Counted from the stretch's first letter, positions 1 to 11,404 are shown. The stretch is DNA of 64,000 nt from Amorphophallus konjac (GCA_022559845.1 JAHNEJ010001038.1:62001-126000); one strand, 5' to 3'. Translations and numbers: made by a program. Notes: a model not told the origin generated them from the letters alone.

Positions 1-1266
1 ATTTGATGAAGTGACAAACGATGTCATTAGCTTGTTTTGGAGAACCTTTTTATTGACATTGTTGTATCCTAACCCTTCCTTTTGAGTATTCACCTTAACT
101 CCTAGCAACCTGTCCAGATTTTCTTGTCCATCAACAAATTTAGACAAAACTCTGTTCAAATCCTGAATTTTATTTTCAAGAGATGCAATGTGTATTTCAT
201 AACTTGCAGTCTCTTGTTCACTGCAATTGACAGCTTCATTCAAAACTTTGTTGACAATTTTTTATTCTTTGATCTCCTTTCTCAGATCATCTACTTTTTC
301 AGTTTCATTTGTACAGTTCATTTTCCCTTTCTCCAATGTAAGAAGTCTTTCAGATATCAAAGAGTTCAACTATTTTAACTTCTCATTTTCTTCCTTAAGC
401 TTATTATTTTGAATTAACTCATTTATTAGAGTCTGATCTTCTGAGTTAACTTTACTTTCTCTCCCAGCTTCAAACTCTTTCAATTCTTTTTGCTGTTTTT
501 CAAGATCTTTATGTAATTCCATATTTACAGATTTTATGGCATTAAATTTTTCAGCAAATAAATTCTTCTCTTGCTCAAGTTTCCCAAATTTTTCTTCATT
601 TTCTTTAACAGATTTTCTAAGAGAGTCATTTTCAGATTTTAGCCTACTTAGTTCAGAGCAACCACATTCAAGTTCCTTCATCAATTTTTCATTCTGATTT
701 TTATACATATGGATATCAGACAAACAGGCATCATGAGATTGCTTCATATTTGAACAATTTTCACATGGAGAACTTGAACTACCCTGATCACTTTTCTTTT
801 TCAAGTTCTTGTATTGTTTTCTTAAATGTTCATGAGATTCAAGCAACTCAACATATGCATTCTCCCAATCATCTAAAGAAAAATTCTCGAAGGGATTTAC
901 CTCTTCATCATTATCATCTTCATTCTGATTGCTGCCTTGATCTCTACCATTAGCCATCATGCAGCTGTCCTCCCTTCTTCTGTGTCCTAGCTTCCGCTCA
1001 TCCAGAATGTCTTTAGCGGACCTACAGTCATGGAAGCAAGAGTGTAAGGCCTTGTCAGTAGCTGCTTTCATTAGATTCAAAGCTCTTTGATTCTCTTCAT
1101 GCCTAGATCTGTGACTGTCAGTCCATTTGGACTCTTTCTTTGGTAATCTGTGAGGACCGTGTGAAATTAACTTCCACAGATCAGGATTAACTGATATAAC
1201 ATATTTGCGCAGACTGACAAACCACACATTAAAATTAGAGCCATTGAAAATCGGTGGATCACCCAT
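1..1266 (-). pseudogene. Copia-type gag, partial and broken
   Basis: This is the N-terminal part of a plant Copia retrotransposon Gag, read leftward from the ATG at 1264-1266. Residues 1-90 resemble the UBN2/DUF4219 gag domain (FNGSNFNVWFVSLRKYV near the start). The domain is cut short after a CFHDC segment and joins directly to a charged linker and a long coiled coil rich in K, E and L (about residues 130-298), so an internal deletion is likely. The same frame continues to position 1 through two in-frame stops (TAG at 370-372 and TAA at 262-264) and includes an LDRLLG...GLGYN block typical of Copia gag C-termini. Gag forms the cytoplasmic particle that packages element RNA. The PBS and LTR lie just upstream (to the right). 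Protease and pol would lie left of the window. The class is well supported; the lineage is not resolved. Confidence 0.75.
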
Positions 1267-1375
1267 GGAAACAGATCAGATTAATGAAACAGGAATAATG
1301 ATGCACCAAAAGCGAGATAGCACCAAGACTGCAGGATCGGATCTGCAGGTCGCTGGACCTTCTATGCAGACACCT

Positions 1376-1387
1376 GCTCTGATACCA
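1376..1387 (-). other. Primer binding site (initiator Met tRNA), Copia element
   Basis: The plus strand reads GCTCTGATACCA, the reverse complement of TGGTATCAGAGC, the usual plant LTR-retrotransposon site pairing with initiator tRNA-Met. It lies two bases from the LTR edge at 1390 and upstream of the minus-strand gag, so it fixes the orientation of the element. Confidence 0.85.
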
Positions 1388-1671
1388 ATTGATAGGTTGG
1401 TGCGATAGATAAACACAGATCCAGAGGGGGGTGAATGGATCTTCTAATGAATTTTAACTAATTTAAAATCCATATGAGATGATAATCACAAGTTCAATGG
1501 ATAAATAGATCATACATCCAAGATGCATACCCCATCAATCACTAGGACATGGACAACTAATTAGATCACGGTCCTAGCATGCATCTAGCGGGATCAATCA
1601 AACAGACAAACCACTGCACAAGGAATTTTTAGGTGGTTCGGTCCACAGACCTACGTCCACCCCTCACTCCA

Positions 1672-1996
1672 AACCGGAGTGAGGCTTCCACTAGCAACAG
1701 CTAGAACCGCAGACTCAGTCTGCAAACAGGTGCTGCCTAACAGCTTGACCAGGGGAACAACCTCCCCTCTTCCTCCAGACCGGAGGGAAACCACTAGTGA
1801 CAGCCCATCACTAGCAACCAGAGATCGAAGTCTCTCTTCCTCCAGACCAGGAGGGAACCCACAGGTAGCAACCACTAACTACCTGCAAACCCGGAGTCAG
1901 AGACTCCCTTCCTCTGAGACCAGAGGGAACCCACAAGTGACACGCCGTCACTTGCAACCGGAGAACAGATCTCCCTTCTCCTGAGACCACAGGAGG
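1672..1996 (-). repeat. Array of about 12 short hairpins in the Copia LTR
   Basis: Roughly every 25-35 bp there is an inverted repeat. Examples on the plus strand: GCAGACT/AGTCTGC, CCTCC-agacc-GGAGG, CTAGTGA/TCACTAG, CAGGTAG/CTACCTG, GGAGTC-aga-GACTCC, CCTCT-gagacc-AGAGG, AAGTGAC-acgcc-GTCACTT, GGAGA-acaga-TCTCC and CTCCTG-agacca-CAGGAG. Loops of one class stay near AGACC while the stems change on both arms, which looks like paired change rather than simple copying. The array lies about 460-780 nt downstream of the likely TATA box and so in the transcribed leader. Confidence 0.8.
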
Positions 1997-2167
1997 AACC
2001 CCGATCTCAAACCAGAGAATCGGAAAACATAGTGATCAAATAAAAATGAAAACAAGAAATGATAAAAACACAGCGACTGAAAGTTGTAAAGGATAATAAC
2101 ATAGATGTGGCTCCCATGGAGCTGACTGGCCTGGATTTGATCCATGGTTCAGTAGACAGATCTTCAA

Positions 2168-2370
2168 TAAAGTCTTCTTTCTTCTTCTCCACGAACTCTC
2201 TCTCTCTTTCTCTTTTTCTTCTTCTGCTTTCACACTCTGCCTCTCTGCTTCTCTTTCTTTTTCTTCTCACTGTCTACTCTTCTCTCTACTCTTCTTCTTC
2301 TGCTTCTCCTTCTTCACGAGCTCTCTGTCTCTCTTTCTTTCTCTTTCTCTTCTTCACTCTTTTTCTTCTT
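2168..2370. repeat. CT-rich (GA-rich on minus) low-complexity tract
   Basis: An almost pure pyrimidine stretch on the plus strand with repeated CTTCTT and CTCTCT. It forms the purine-rich early leader of the minus-strand Copia LTR transcript. Reading frames crossing it are compositional artefacts. Confidence 0.8.
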
Positions 2371-2445
2371 CTGGATCGTGCAGGCTCTAATTCACTCTCT
2401 GCTTCTGCCCCTTCTGCTTCGATCAGATCATCTTCAGAGGAAGAA

Positions 2446-2459
2446 GCTTCATATATATA
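2446..2459 (-). promoter_or_regulatory. Probable TATA box of the Copia LTR
   Basis: The minus strand reads CTATATATATGAAG here, inside the LTR and upstream of the pyrimidine/purine-biased leader. It is the best TATA candidate in the LTR. No transcript evidence exists in the sequence. Confidence 0.55.
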
Positions 2460-2639
2460 GCAGCAGCATGAAGGTGGGCGTGTGTCCTCCATAGTTCCCG
2501 CCCTAACACCTTGGCTGCGTGGCAGCATTCCAGCATGCAGGATGACACGTGTCACGATCCTGGCTTCTTGGATCATGTGCCCTTCTCAATTTCCTCGAGC
2601 AGATATTCTGTCAAGTCAGATGAGGATGCATTGAGTAAG

Positions 2640-3560
2640 TTTGTGTTTTGAACAAAGCATGTACAGACTTTGTATATGTGTGCAGAACCATGTACAGACT
2701 TTGTATATGTATGCAGAACCATGTATAGACTCTGCAATGCCTAGTGTTAAAGCATGAGAGCACAATGCACAAGCTAAGTGTGTGCATGTGTGGACTTTGA
2801 GTGCATGACACAGGGCGATGTACAGACTTGCTGTAATGAACGATGCCCAAATGCATAGTGTATGGACTTAGCGTGAATGCGAGAAGACGATGTATAGACT
2901 TGATGTTTACGTGCATGAGAAAACAATGTACAGACTTGCTGTAATGAACAATGCCCAAATGCATAGTGTATGCAGCGGTGTATAGACTTAGTGTGCAATA
3001 TGCAAACGATGCACAGCCATAGCTCATGAATGTATAGACTTTGCGAGCAAGAGGCAAGGCTGACGGATGTATAGACTTGCTAAATGATGCACACACATAG
3101 CGGCAATGTATAGACTTAGAGAAACGATGCATGCACAAGATGATGTACAGACTTGGTCTTGCGACCACGGGCTGTACAGACTTTGAGAAACGATGCATAG
3201 ACTTTGTGTGCATGCGAAGGACGTTGTACAGACTTTGAAGCATGTGAACACGGCGCTGTACAGACTTGAATGCTCCATGCACAAAGATGCTAAGTTAGAC
3301 GCTAAGTGAGACGAACACGGCGATGTGCTGACTTTGCGTATGCTGTGAACACGGGCTGTACAGACTTGAATGCTCCATGCACAAAGATGCTAAGTGAGAT
3401 GGGTCTTAACAAGCACTGAGCATAGATAGACGATGCATTGACTATATGTATGTATGAAGAACATAGGCTGTATAGACTTCGGACTCAGCTGTGAACTGAG
3501 TTAAAGAATGTATAGAATTGCTCAGCTATCAGCTAATGGATGTATAGACTTAGTGTGTGC
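2640..3560. repeat. Degenerate interspersed repeat with core ATGTAYAGACTT
   Basis: A core reading roughly ATGTACAGACTT or ATGTATAGACTT recurs more than 20 times at irregular spacing of about 30-60 bp. Some larger units are near-identical, for example ACAGACTTGCTGTAATGAAC at two places about 115 bp apart. Reading frames through it repeat the peptide KSVH or QSLY and are not genes. It lies between the Copia LTR on its left and the decayed Copia RNase H on its right, so it may be part of the latter's 3' LTR. Confidence 0.75.
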
Positions 3561-4234
3561 ATAAAGCAACATGCATAAAGCAACCGAAAAATGCACCGAT
3601 GCAGTGTATGCAGGAGAACTAAGAATGCAGTCTATACAACAGACCATGCATCGACTATATAACGTGCAATAATGTTTAATCAATCGATGCAGAGACTGAC
3701 ATAAAGAGATGATTGTGCACACACCAATTAATCAATCTTTTATTCTCATAGAGCTGCTGACATCAACACAATTCATACTCATACTGAGTACATGAAACAT
3801 AAATCAAGCTTTGCACTGAGTATGTTTTAGCCTCTTGAACTGATGCGTCGACGCTGTTATCCCATGGCGTTGACACACTGAGGTGTATGAACTAACTTTG
3901 CAGATGCAGACAACGCATTCATATGCCCAAAGCAGAACATTCATTTAAACACATCTTGATATGCAATGCAACATGCTAGATAAAGGACTGAGCATGCAAT
4001 CATATCATTCAACTGAGCATGCAATCATATCATTCAATCTTTCATGCAAACACAAACATATGGTGACTCATAGTGTTGCTATCATCAAAATCACAGAGGC
4101 ACAACAATGTCATTATCGACACTCTCTTTAAACTTTATTCATGAATAACCATATATGAAAAAATAAAGAATTCGAATCATCATATAAATAAAACTATATA
4201 TGATTAAAAATTGGTGGTGTCATACTGTAAATCG
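3560..4234. other. Probable 3' non-coding/LTR remnant of second Copia element
   Basis: No gene is seen. A 26-bp tandem duplication (ACTGAGCATGCAATCATATC, about 3990-4042) is the only clear internal structure. The stretch lies directly downstream of the minus-strand Copia pol end at 4235, where a 3' untranslated region and LTR are expected. No LTR boundary or partner copy can be shown. Confidence 0.4.
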
Positions 4235-4800
4235 CTACATAATGAAAGACCTAGATAGGCTCATATTCTTAATGTGTTCATAATATAACCCTGGAGGTAG
4301 CCCTTTAGCCAGAGAGTTTGCTATCATATATTATGTCCTGATGTGACCAATTGACACCAAATGATTCTCAACTGTCTTCTCTTGGATAACATAGAGCTTT
4401 ATATCTAAATATTTATGTACTGTAGAACTTTTACCACCCTTGGAGAAGGACACCGCAGCCTCATTATTACAATAGATCTTTGGTGGTTTCTCATTAGAAT
4501 CCACTACTTTAAGACCCATGATAATATTCTTTAACAAAATGGCCTATGATAAGGCCTCATGACAAGCAATGAGTTCAGCCTCCATAGTGGATGAAGTAGT
4601 AGTCTTTTTCTTGATGCCTCTCCACGAAATGACACTCCTTGCAAGTAGGAAGACATAGCTTGTAGTGGACTTCCTGCTGTTAAGGCACCTACAAAATCTA
4701 CATCCGTATAGCCTGTCACCTCTAGATGGTTGACTCTCTAGTAAGTTAGCATATAGTCCCTCATCCCGATCATCTACGGCCACCCAACTAGGACAACTTG
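4235..4800 (-). pseudogene. Copia RNase H (pol C-terminus), decayed fragment
   Basis: The minus strand encodes the end of a Copia polyprotein: TGYTDVDFVGAL, then a frame change near 4680, then SRKSTTSYVFLL, STMEAELIACHEA, NNEAAVSFSKGG and, after an in-frame TAA following GHIRT, the ending SLAKGLPPGLYYEHIKNM and a stop at 4235-4237. The D...E...D pattern of Ty1/copia RNase H is visible (TDVDF, MEAE, CNNEAA, where N replaces the usual D). An in-frame TAG at 4544-4546 sits where Q is expected (CAG to TAG). The upstream pol is missing beyond about 4800. RNase H degrades the RNA strand during reverse transcription; this copy cannot work. Confidence 0.8.
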
Positions 4801-4802
4801 TC

Positions 4803-5445
4803 CTTCATTGAGGATGTCGGAACTCATTACGCTCATCCTTGTGTCACCCATTTTTTGTGCCACCACCTTTCTCTCAGCCCTCCTTCCACATGAGCATACG
4901 ATGATCCTCTCTGGTCATCCTGCGATGACGCCTTCTCCTCCGATGAGTAGGCTACCATCCTCTCTCCCGTCACCCTTTGTCGTCCCTTTCTGTCCCTCCA
5001 TCCTTCGCTCAACCCTCTCTCCCCGTGAGGAAACCCTAGCGAGCACCTCCGATAGTTTCTTTCTTCATGAACCCCGATTGTCTCCATCTACAAGTGAACC
5101 ACGATCTTCCAGCCATCTGAGGATGATGCTTTGTCCTCTGGTGAGGACGTCGCACCTCTCCCCTCACCCTTGTGTGGCCCTTGTTTTCGTCTCACCATCT
5201 TCCTCTCAGCCCTCCCTCCCTCCTCGCAAGCAAACCCTAGCAGAGCCCCTTCTCTGATTACCTTCTAAGAAGCTGTCTGTTTGACAATGAACCTCCTCCC
5301 CACGTCGACGCCTTCTGTAGCTCTCTCCTTCCATTCTCGCATGGTCGCGTTCTTGTTCTCGGATGTAGGTGATGAAGTTTCAATTGAATTTTTTCTCTTT
5401 ATTAGTTGTGGCGATGATGGTATTTTATGTATAGGTTGTGGGATG
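4803..5445. other. Unassigned, CT-rich, no supported gene
   Basis: A 149-codon plus frame starts at 4808 but its product is serine/proline-rich with no recognisable domain, and the minus strand is open as well. The segment contains repeated CCCTAGCGAG/CCCTAGCAGAG and CTCTCAGCCCTCC modules, suggesting an old internal duplication of about 350 bp (compare 4858-5050 with 5150-5250). Confidence 0.35.
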
Positions 5446-5600
5446 TTCCTTCCCCTTTCGCTATGTGGACTGCTCCTTCCCCTTTAAGTGTATGGATTGA
5501 TCCTTCCCCTCACTCTATGGGCTGCTCCATAGCCACTTGTGCTTCACAAGAGAGATTGCTCCTTCCCCGCTCATTTTGTGGGCTGCTCCTTCCTCCTCTG
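5446..5600. repeat. Degenerate minisatellite, GCTCCTTCCCCT core
   Basis: TGCTCCTTCCCCT and close variants recur five times at about 30-40 bp spacing, mixed with TATGGGCTGC. No coding support. Confidence 0.65.
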
Positions 5601-6024
5601 GTAACCTCGTAGCACCATACCGAGTTTAATTTTGGATGGTGGTTTCTAATGTTTGTTGATGGTTATGATTGGTAATATAACTTGTAAGCCAAATTTGTAT
5701 GGATGCCTATGATGCTAATATGTAAGGCTATTCATGAATGTTAGGATGATGCATAGCATTATTTTTTATGAGCATGGTTATAAATAATGTTATGTCTATA
5801 TTATGTATAACATGCTTTATACGAAAATTTTGTTTAGCCTATGCTACTTTATTTTGTTTATGGCATGTCATTGTCCATGTTATTGTTACTATTTTTTGTA
5901 ATAAATCAGCTGTGAATGTGAGTAGTCATTTTCATGTGCTAGCATCATAACTTATCCATAAGCATGGGTTATATTTGGATTGGTCTCACCTCTTGTTTCC
6001 TAATGATTAGTTTTCTTGTTCTAA

Positions 6025-6800
6025 AAAAGTACGAGTGAATCCAAAGATAGGAAGAGTAAGGTCACGAATTGGTGCAACGAGGAAGATTTGTGTTTTGCAG
6101 ACCTTGTAGAACACAAGGTTAACAATGGCGATTTTGCCATTGAAAACTTTACAAAAGAGGCATGGAGACGTACGGTAAAGAAATTCAATGAGTTGACCAA
6201 GTTAAGATATAGTGAATCAATCAGGATGGGGTTGAGATCACGAGAAAAAAATGCCAGTCCCAAGCATTGAGGAAACTTGGGATGATCTCATAGCAGTGTG
6301 TAACATACGTATTGCACAGTTCATTTTTAAATTTAGCTTTCATTAGAAGAATAATTTATGTGACTTCAAATTTCTGACCAATAAATAGTACAAAGCAATT
6401 CAAAGGAAGTTGTTCTTAGTTTTCAACCAAATGGAGTTTATTTGCTCCAACTCTTATGTCTAGAGGGGATGTCACTGCATGCAATGAAGATATCTCCTAT
6501 CTTGACACACGTAGTGACAATGGTGATGAGGAGCAGCATGTTGTGGAGGATGAATCGAGAATGGAATTCAATATAAATAGTATGTTTAATGACACTGAAA
6601 CACTTGAAAATGATCATCAACAATCACAAATGAAAACTCCAAATATTAAGCCAACTGGGGATGCTCCCCTTGTGTCTAAGAGTATTCCTTCATCCAGTGA
6701 TGTTTATTGGAAGAGGAAACGGGCTTCACATGGTAATGAAGATTTAATTGACAGGTTGGTAGGCCTAGGTTATGAAATGTTGACCTTAGCAAGATAGACG
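6025..6800 (+). pseudogene. Myb/SANT-like domain remnant
   Basis: The frame from about 6040 reads NWCNEEDLCFADLVEHKV, FTKEAWRRTVKKFNELTKL and YSESIRMGLRSREKK. This matches the layout of the plant Myb/SANT-like DNA-binding domain (Myb_DNA-bind_3), which occurs in PIF/Harbinger transposon partners and related host proteins: a first Trp, an invariant W in the second helix, then a basic third helix. A one-base change near 6250 is needed to continue into PSIEETWDDLIAV. A later open stretch (6560-6797) has an acidic/serine linker and KRKRAS...EDLIDRLVGLG, similar to the C-terminal linker of such proteins. Stops and frame changes separate the parts, and no DDE transposase was found. Family assignment is by pattern only. 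Confidence 0.5.
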
Positions 6801-7715
6801 CTACAATTACAAAAAAATACTACTCCGCCAATAGATGAGGCAATTTATACACTCATCAAGTTGTCTCGACTTCCTTAACAAGATTGTCTTTAGCCTAAGA
6901 TATTGGGCTATGATAATGGGAAGGAGTGTTCATGTGATGAGGAATATTGTGGGGACATCTCATTTCATTTCCTTGCTTGTAGGCCACACTTATAGCTGGT
7001 TGGACAATCAAAGGACAACCTCTGCTAATAGGTTGGGCGGTCTCATAGCAAGTAACTTAGAATGTGACTGTGGCACTTGTCTTCCAACGAATATCATTTA
7101 TGAATGATGCTCATCTGAGCCTAAGAAGATAACATATCATTAAAATTGATGTATTGTACATTTAATGGTATTTATAGCATAATTACTTTTCAGGGTATCG
7201 AAAAAATAGATTCAAAAGTAATGGGTGAGACTAAATATGATCATATTTAGTGTGAATGTGACATAGGGGAATGTGTTATCAAGATCTCCCAGAGTATTAG
7301 GAATCCCCGGCATCCCTATTATTGCTGTTCACTTGGCGTATGTTATGCCCACTTAACATGTCTTATTTGTTTACGTTTTATGCATGTCATTTTATCTTAT
7401 ATACTTGCTTACAGCTTAGGAATGATAAGTCATGCCAATTATTCATGTGTATGGATGAATTATTACTTTGGCCTTGTGGTAAAGACTCATGTAGAAGGTA
7501 GACCCTCGGACACTAGTAAGAATAAATGAAAAGTACTTTATGTATATCTAGGATCCAAGGTACGTGACCAACATTTATTTATAGTTCTTGCTTTTTTGCC
7601 TTTCTTATCAAATGTATCTTACTTGAATATCTTTTACTTGTAGGCTAAAAAGACAACGTTAGGTTGTGAGTTGTTTAAGTGGGTGAAAGATATGTCAACC
7701 GCATTGAATAATTTT
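6800..7715. other. AT-rich, no supported gene
   Basis: A 90-codon plus frame at 6835-7107 has no recognisable domain. It could be further decay of the Myb/SANT-like unit or unrelated. Nothing else is recognised. Confidence 0.35.
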
Positions 7716-8012
7716 ATGTTTCAAGTGATAATTTATCTTTACACAGCCATGTGCATGCTGTGAATGAAAGAATTATGTTTTCAATGATAATTTATTTTAC
7801 ACAGCTGTGTTGTGAATGAAGGAATTTATGTTTTCAGTGATAATTTAATTTATTTTTACACAACCTCATGTGTTATGAATGAAAGCATTTATGTTTTTAG
7901 TGATAATTTATTTTTACACAGCCGCGTGTGTATAGTGAATGAAATAATTTATATTTTCAATGATAATTTATTACTTTACAATTGGGTGTATGCTATGAAT
8001 ACAATATATGTA
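7716..8012. repeat. Minisatellite of about 60-70 bp, five copies
   Basis: Each unit has TTTATGTTTTCAATGATAAT followed by TTATTTTTACACAG, a CCGTGTGTATGCT-like stretch and GTGAATGAAAG. Five consecutive, increasingly diverged units are visible. Short frames through it (MNES/IYVFSDNL) are the repeat translated. Confidence 0.85.
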
Positions 8013-10750
8013 TTCAAGTAATAATGTTTGTGTCGGTCATTCTTCATTTTATGTCGGTCACTATTCATTTTGACGTGATAATGCTGCTCCTTCCAAGAAT
8101 CATACTTTACACTAGCCAGTCAGTCAAATTATGTTTCACTCCTTCTCGTTTAATCAATTTACCTGGACATACTTACCGATTTTATCCTAATATCAATCTT
8201 CCATTGGTACGAATTATTAGGTATAGTCGAGACAGTGATAATATTTTGGATGGCTTACAGGTAACCCTCAAGATATGTAATGGATCAACATGGGTTGGAT
8301 GGCCTACGAGCACCCCTAAGACATGTGATGGATCATGATCCATCTACTTATATTATTTATGATCAAATGGGAGTCTCATCTCTTTCCTCTTATCAATTTC
8401 ATATACTTTGCATCTCATGCTATATATTTTTATTATACCATATGCATGTTTCTGGAAAAGGGAAGAAATGCCGTGGATTCATCGAAACAGCAGACAAAAG
8501 AAATCTCTAACGTACGTACGTACAGAAGAACGAGAGGTTGAAGATTGTGCACCAGTGGAAGACTTAAGGTGAATAATTAAGATGGAGAAATTTTCAGTCG
8601 ATTAAACTGTTTAATTACGTGAAACTTTGTTGATAAAATTTTAACAATTGAAATTGTGTGAGAATAAGTGATTTACAAACTTTTGTAAACTTTACCTTAT
8701 TCTGAGAGAAGGAGAAATTATTTATTTAAAAATCTTGAGTTGTTAAATGTGATAAATTATGTTCCATCGACTTTGTATATATATTTCCATAATGACTTGC
8801 ACATCAACGGATCGACTAAAAATAATTAATAGGATCATTAGAGCTAATGATGAATATGGAGGAGAACAAAAATTAGATGAAAACCTTTCATTATTGTTAA
8901 TCATAATTTGAACACAAAATTTTAGTTAAGAGTCTAATCATTGTTAATGGTTAATTGTTGTCAAGGTGAAAAGACTTTTGACCGAACAATCTCATTATTG
9001 CTATTTTTATCAGTTGACCAAAAAGTTAACTTAAGGGGTCTCATTAATTACTACTAAGTGTAATATGGAAGGAGAAAGATTAACAACATTAGTGCTAATC
9101 ATTATCACGATGGATAATCATGTTAAACACTGTTCTTATTATTAGTGCTAAACAAGTGTGGTTAAGAGAAAAATTACTATATATATAACAGTCTCATTAC
9201 TACTAATCATTATTAAAAGAAAGATGATGACTTAAGCCGCCGTAGCTTAATTTGTACTAATCATGATTTTAAAGGAAAGTTATTAAATAATAAACTCATT
9301 ATTGATCATCATGATTATGAATAAATAATTGTTTAAGAATTTTAATGATGATAATTATGATTGTCAAGAATAGCTAACTAATTAGTACTTCCATTATGTC
9401 GAAGATAGAAAATAGTACTTCCATTATGTTGAAGATAGAAAAACTTGACAAAGTCCCTTTAATCCTAATAAAACGGAGAATAACGTCAAGTCTTTTAGCC
9501 TAAGATCAAGAAGTGCAACATGGTTCTTTTATTACAGTATTTATTCTTATTAGTATTATTCTTATTTTTTATCGAACGAGAAATAGAAATATAATTGTAC
9601 CTATCCCTTCGCATGTCAAATATACGTGAAGATAAAGATATGGATAAATTAACTCAGGACGAGTTTCATCGATATATTCTCATCAAAATTTGTCCCGATA
9701 CCAAACCAAACGGGCTATAACAATTGTACGTTGATGTGGGTTGTGCGTTTATGCCCAGGTTTTGCTTGCTATTGTGATGGTGGGATCTAATTAATCATCT
9801 TCTTGTTTGTATATTGCTAATAGGTTGAATGAAAGATATCTTTCACGACAGACTAAAAAACAACAACAACAGATTTGAGTATCAATAATGCTCATGTTTG
9901 GTTGTGTAAAAGCTCTCAAAGATCGGCAAACAATCTTTTAAACTTGCATGCATGCTTTGGTAGATATGTAGGAGTGCACGATCTGCCCTACAAAGTGATC
10001 GATGCCACACCGCCCACGTACCCTCCTGTGACCTTATGTGCACTCAACAATATATGTGGGGTGTTTTAGTCTTTTTCTTTTTTTAATTGTAAAGATACCT
10101 TCGTTAATTGTAAGTTTATTTGTGGGATTTTCTTTCTTATTTTTATATTATTTTTTAAAATAATCTCCTTATATGAATACAGTGTTAAAAATATCTTTGT
10201 AGTTAACCTAAGATTCAAATGATATTCTATTTTTTTTCTCGTACAATCAATTTTTGAATAAAAATATTCTTATGAAAAGTAACTAATTTGATTGACACAT
10301 CGTGTCAAAGAGATAGATAGAGCGGGAAATAAGGAGTTCGAGAGATGGAGTGAGAGAAAGAATTTAGGAGAAATTAAAGGTATTTTTGATCTTTTTAAAT
10401 TTAGTTAGAAGCTAACCAATGTTAAATAAGATACTTTAATAGAATGCTAATAGCGGGTGACGGCGATGACATTACGTACCGTGACGCAGAGATGTTATTA
10501 AAGATATTATAAACATAAGAAAGATATGTTTGTCAAAATGTCTTCTTTTCTTGATTCTTTTGAACCATCGAGATCCTAACGGCGAGAAGAAAAGTTGGGG
10601 CCTGGCCGCATCAACTAACTCAACGGGTTTTTGAAACGAACAAGTTTGATACCGAACTCTGATTGTTTTTAATGTTTCTTGATACGTCTAATAAAGATAT
10701 CTTAATTTCTACTGTGCATTAATTTGTGAAATTCAGATAATTATATTTTC
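8012..10750. other. AT-rich DNA, no supported gene
   Basis: Rich in ATTAATCAT-like words. The only clear structures are two copies of TAACCCTC/TAAG-ACATGTGATGGATCA near 8262-8335, a GTACGTAC run near 8508-8523, and a 31-bp direct duplication at about 9385-9441. Short frames at 8280-8541 and 9875-10069 have no recognisable domain. Confidence 0.5.
9385..9441. repeat. 31-bp tandem duplication
   Basis: AGTACTTCCATTATGTCGAA followed by GATAGAAAAT occurs twice in succession with one substitution (GTCG/GTTG). Confidence 0.85.
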
Positions 10751-10753
10751 CCA

Positions 10754-10754
<1 letters not shown>

Positions 10755-10784
<30 letters not shown>
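10755..10784. repeat. (TA)n microsatellite
   Basis: An uninterrupted run of about 14 TA dinucleotides. A second, interrupted TA run lies at 10833-10855. Confidence 0.95.
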
Positions 10785-10979
10785 GAGGGTGTGGTGGGAG
10801 AGTTGTTTTTGAGAATTTAGAGCATCTTTCATATATATATGTATATATATATATTACAATCGCATCCTATGGGAGAGCCACTTTGATGCCATCGTTGTGG
10901 AAGGTCGATTTTTTTCGCGGTTAGGATAGATTGACCGATGAGAGAGAGTGACGTGGGTTCCACCGCTCTCTCACACATA

Positions 10980-11052
10980 AAGATGTCAACCAGGAGTCGA
11001 TTAATGCACTCGACCTCTTGAGATCGGTTAGCGCACTCGACATCCTGAGATC
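10980..11052. repeat. Short tandem repeat around GCACTCGAC
   Basis: Two units of about 27 bp (GCACTCGACCTCTTGAGATC, then GCACTCGACATCCTGAGATC) preceded by a partial third (GAGTCGATTAAT). No function is evident. Confidence 0.6.
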
Positions 11053-11217
11053 CGTTCCTTCATAGGAGGATACGAGAGAAAAATTTTGACAAACTAAAAG
11101 AAGACACAGTTGATCAAGCGTGACATCATTGCGAGCACATTCTATGGGATCGAGATATCAAACATTATGCTCCTCTTTGATAGAAGGATACACAAAATGA
11201 GAGTTATTTCTTCTAAA

Positions 11218-11404
11218 TTAATTTATCCCAAAATTTACTCTCATTTATTTTAATAGTCAATGAGTTATCTTTTTAGAGCAAACGAGGGTTAACTATATCC
11301 CACCTCTTGGAGCGAGATAATTTATCTGGGTTAAATGGAAGTTATCTTTCGACGTGATCCGATTAACTTTTTTGACCTATCAAATTAAAAAAGGGATAAA
11401 TTAA
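11218..11404. mobile_element. Possible MITE with 12-bp inverted repeats
   Basis: TTAATTTATCCC (11218-11229) and GGGATAAATTAA (11393-11404) are a perfect inverted pair about 160 bp apart. The interior has no coding capacity, and more GGGATAA/TTATCCC words follow to 11435. Size and composition would suit a small non-autonomous DNA transposon, but AT-rich DNA produces such pairs by chance and no target duplication is secure. Confidence 0.3.

Larger units (their letters stand above)
1390..2590 (-). mobile_element. 5' LTR of minus-strand Copia element
   Basis: The LTR begins on the plus strand at TGATAGGTTGG, two bases beyond the PBS, and contains the CCAGAGGGGGGTGAATGG stretch common in plant Copia LTRs. 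On the minus strand the order is promoter with TATATATA near 2446-2459, a purine-rich leader (2168-2370), a hairpin array (1672-1996), then the PBS. The right edge is uncertain: several CA dinucleotides between 2575 and 2610 could be the boundary, and the 3' LTR is outside the window, so no target duplication can be checked. Confidence 0.65.

Noticed and set aside
2611..3284. 223-codon minus frame rich in KSVH/QSLY
   Set aside because: Pure translation of the ATGTAYAGACTT repeat; two other frames are open there too.
4808..5257. 149-codon plus frame
   Set aside because: Ser/Pro-rich, no domain, and the opposite strand is also open; it reflects CT-rich composition.
8508..8523. GTACGTACGTAC palindromic run (also near 12816)
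   Set aside because: A short simple repeat; no flanking structure to suggest a regulatory or mobile function.
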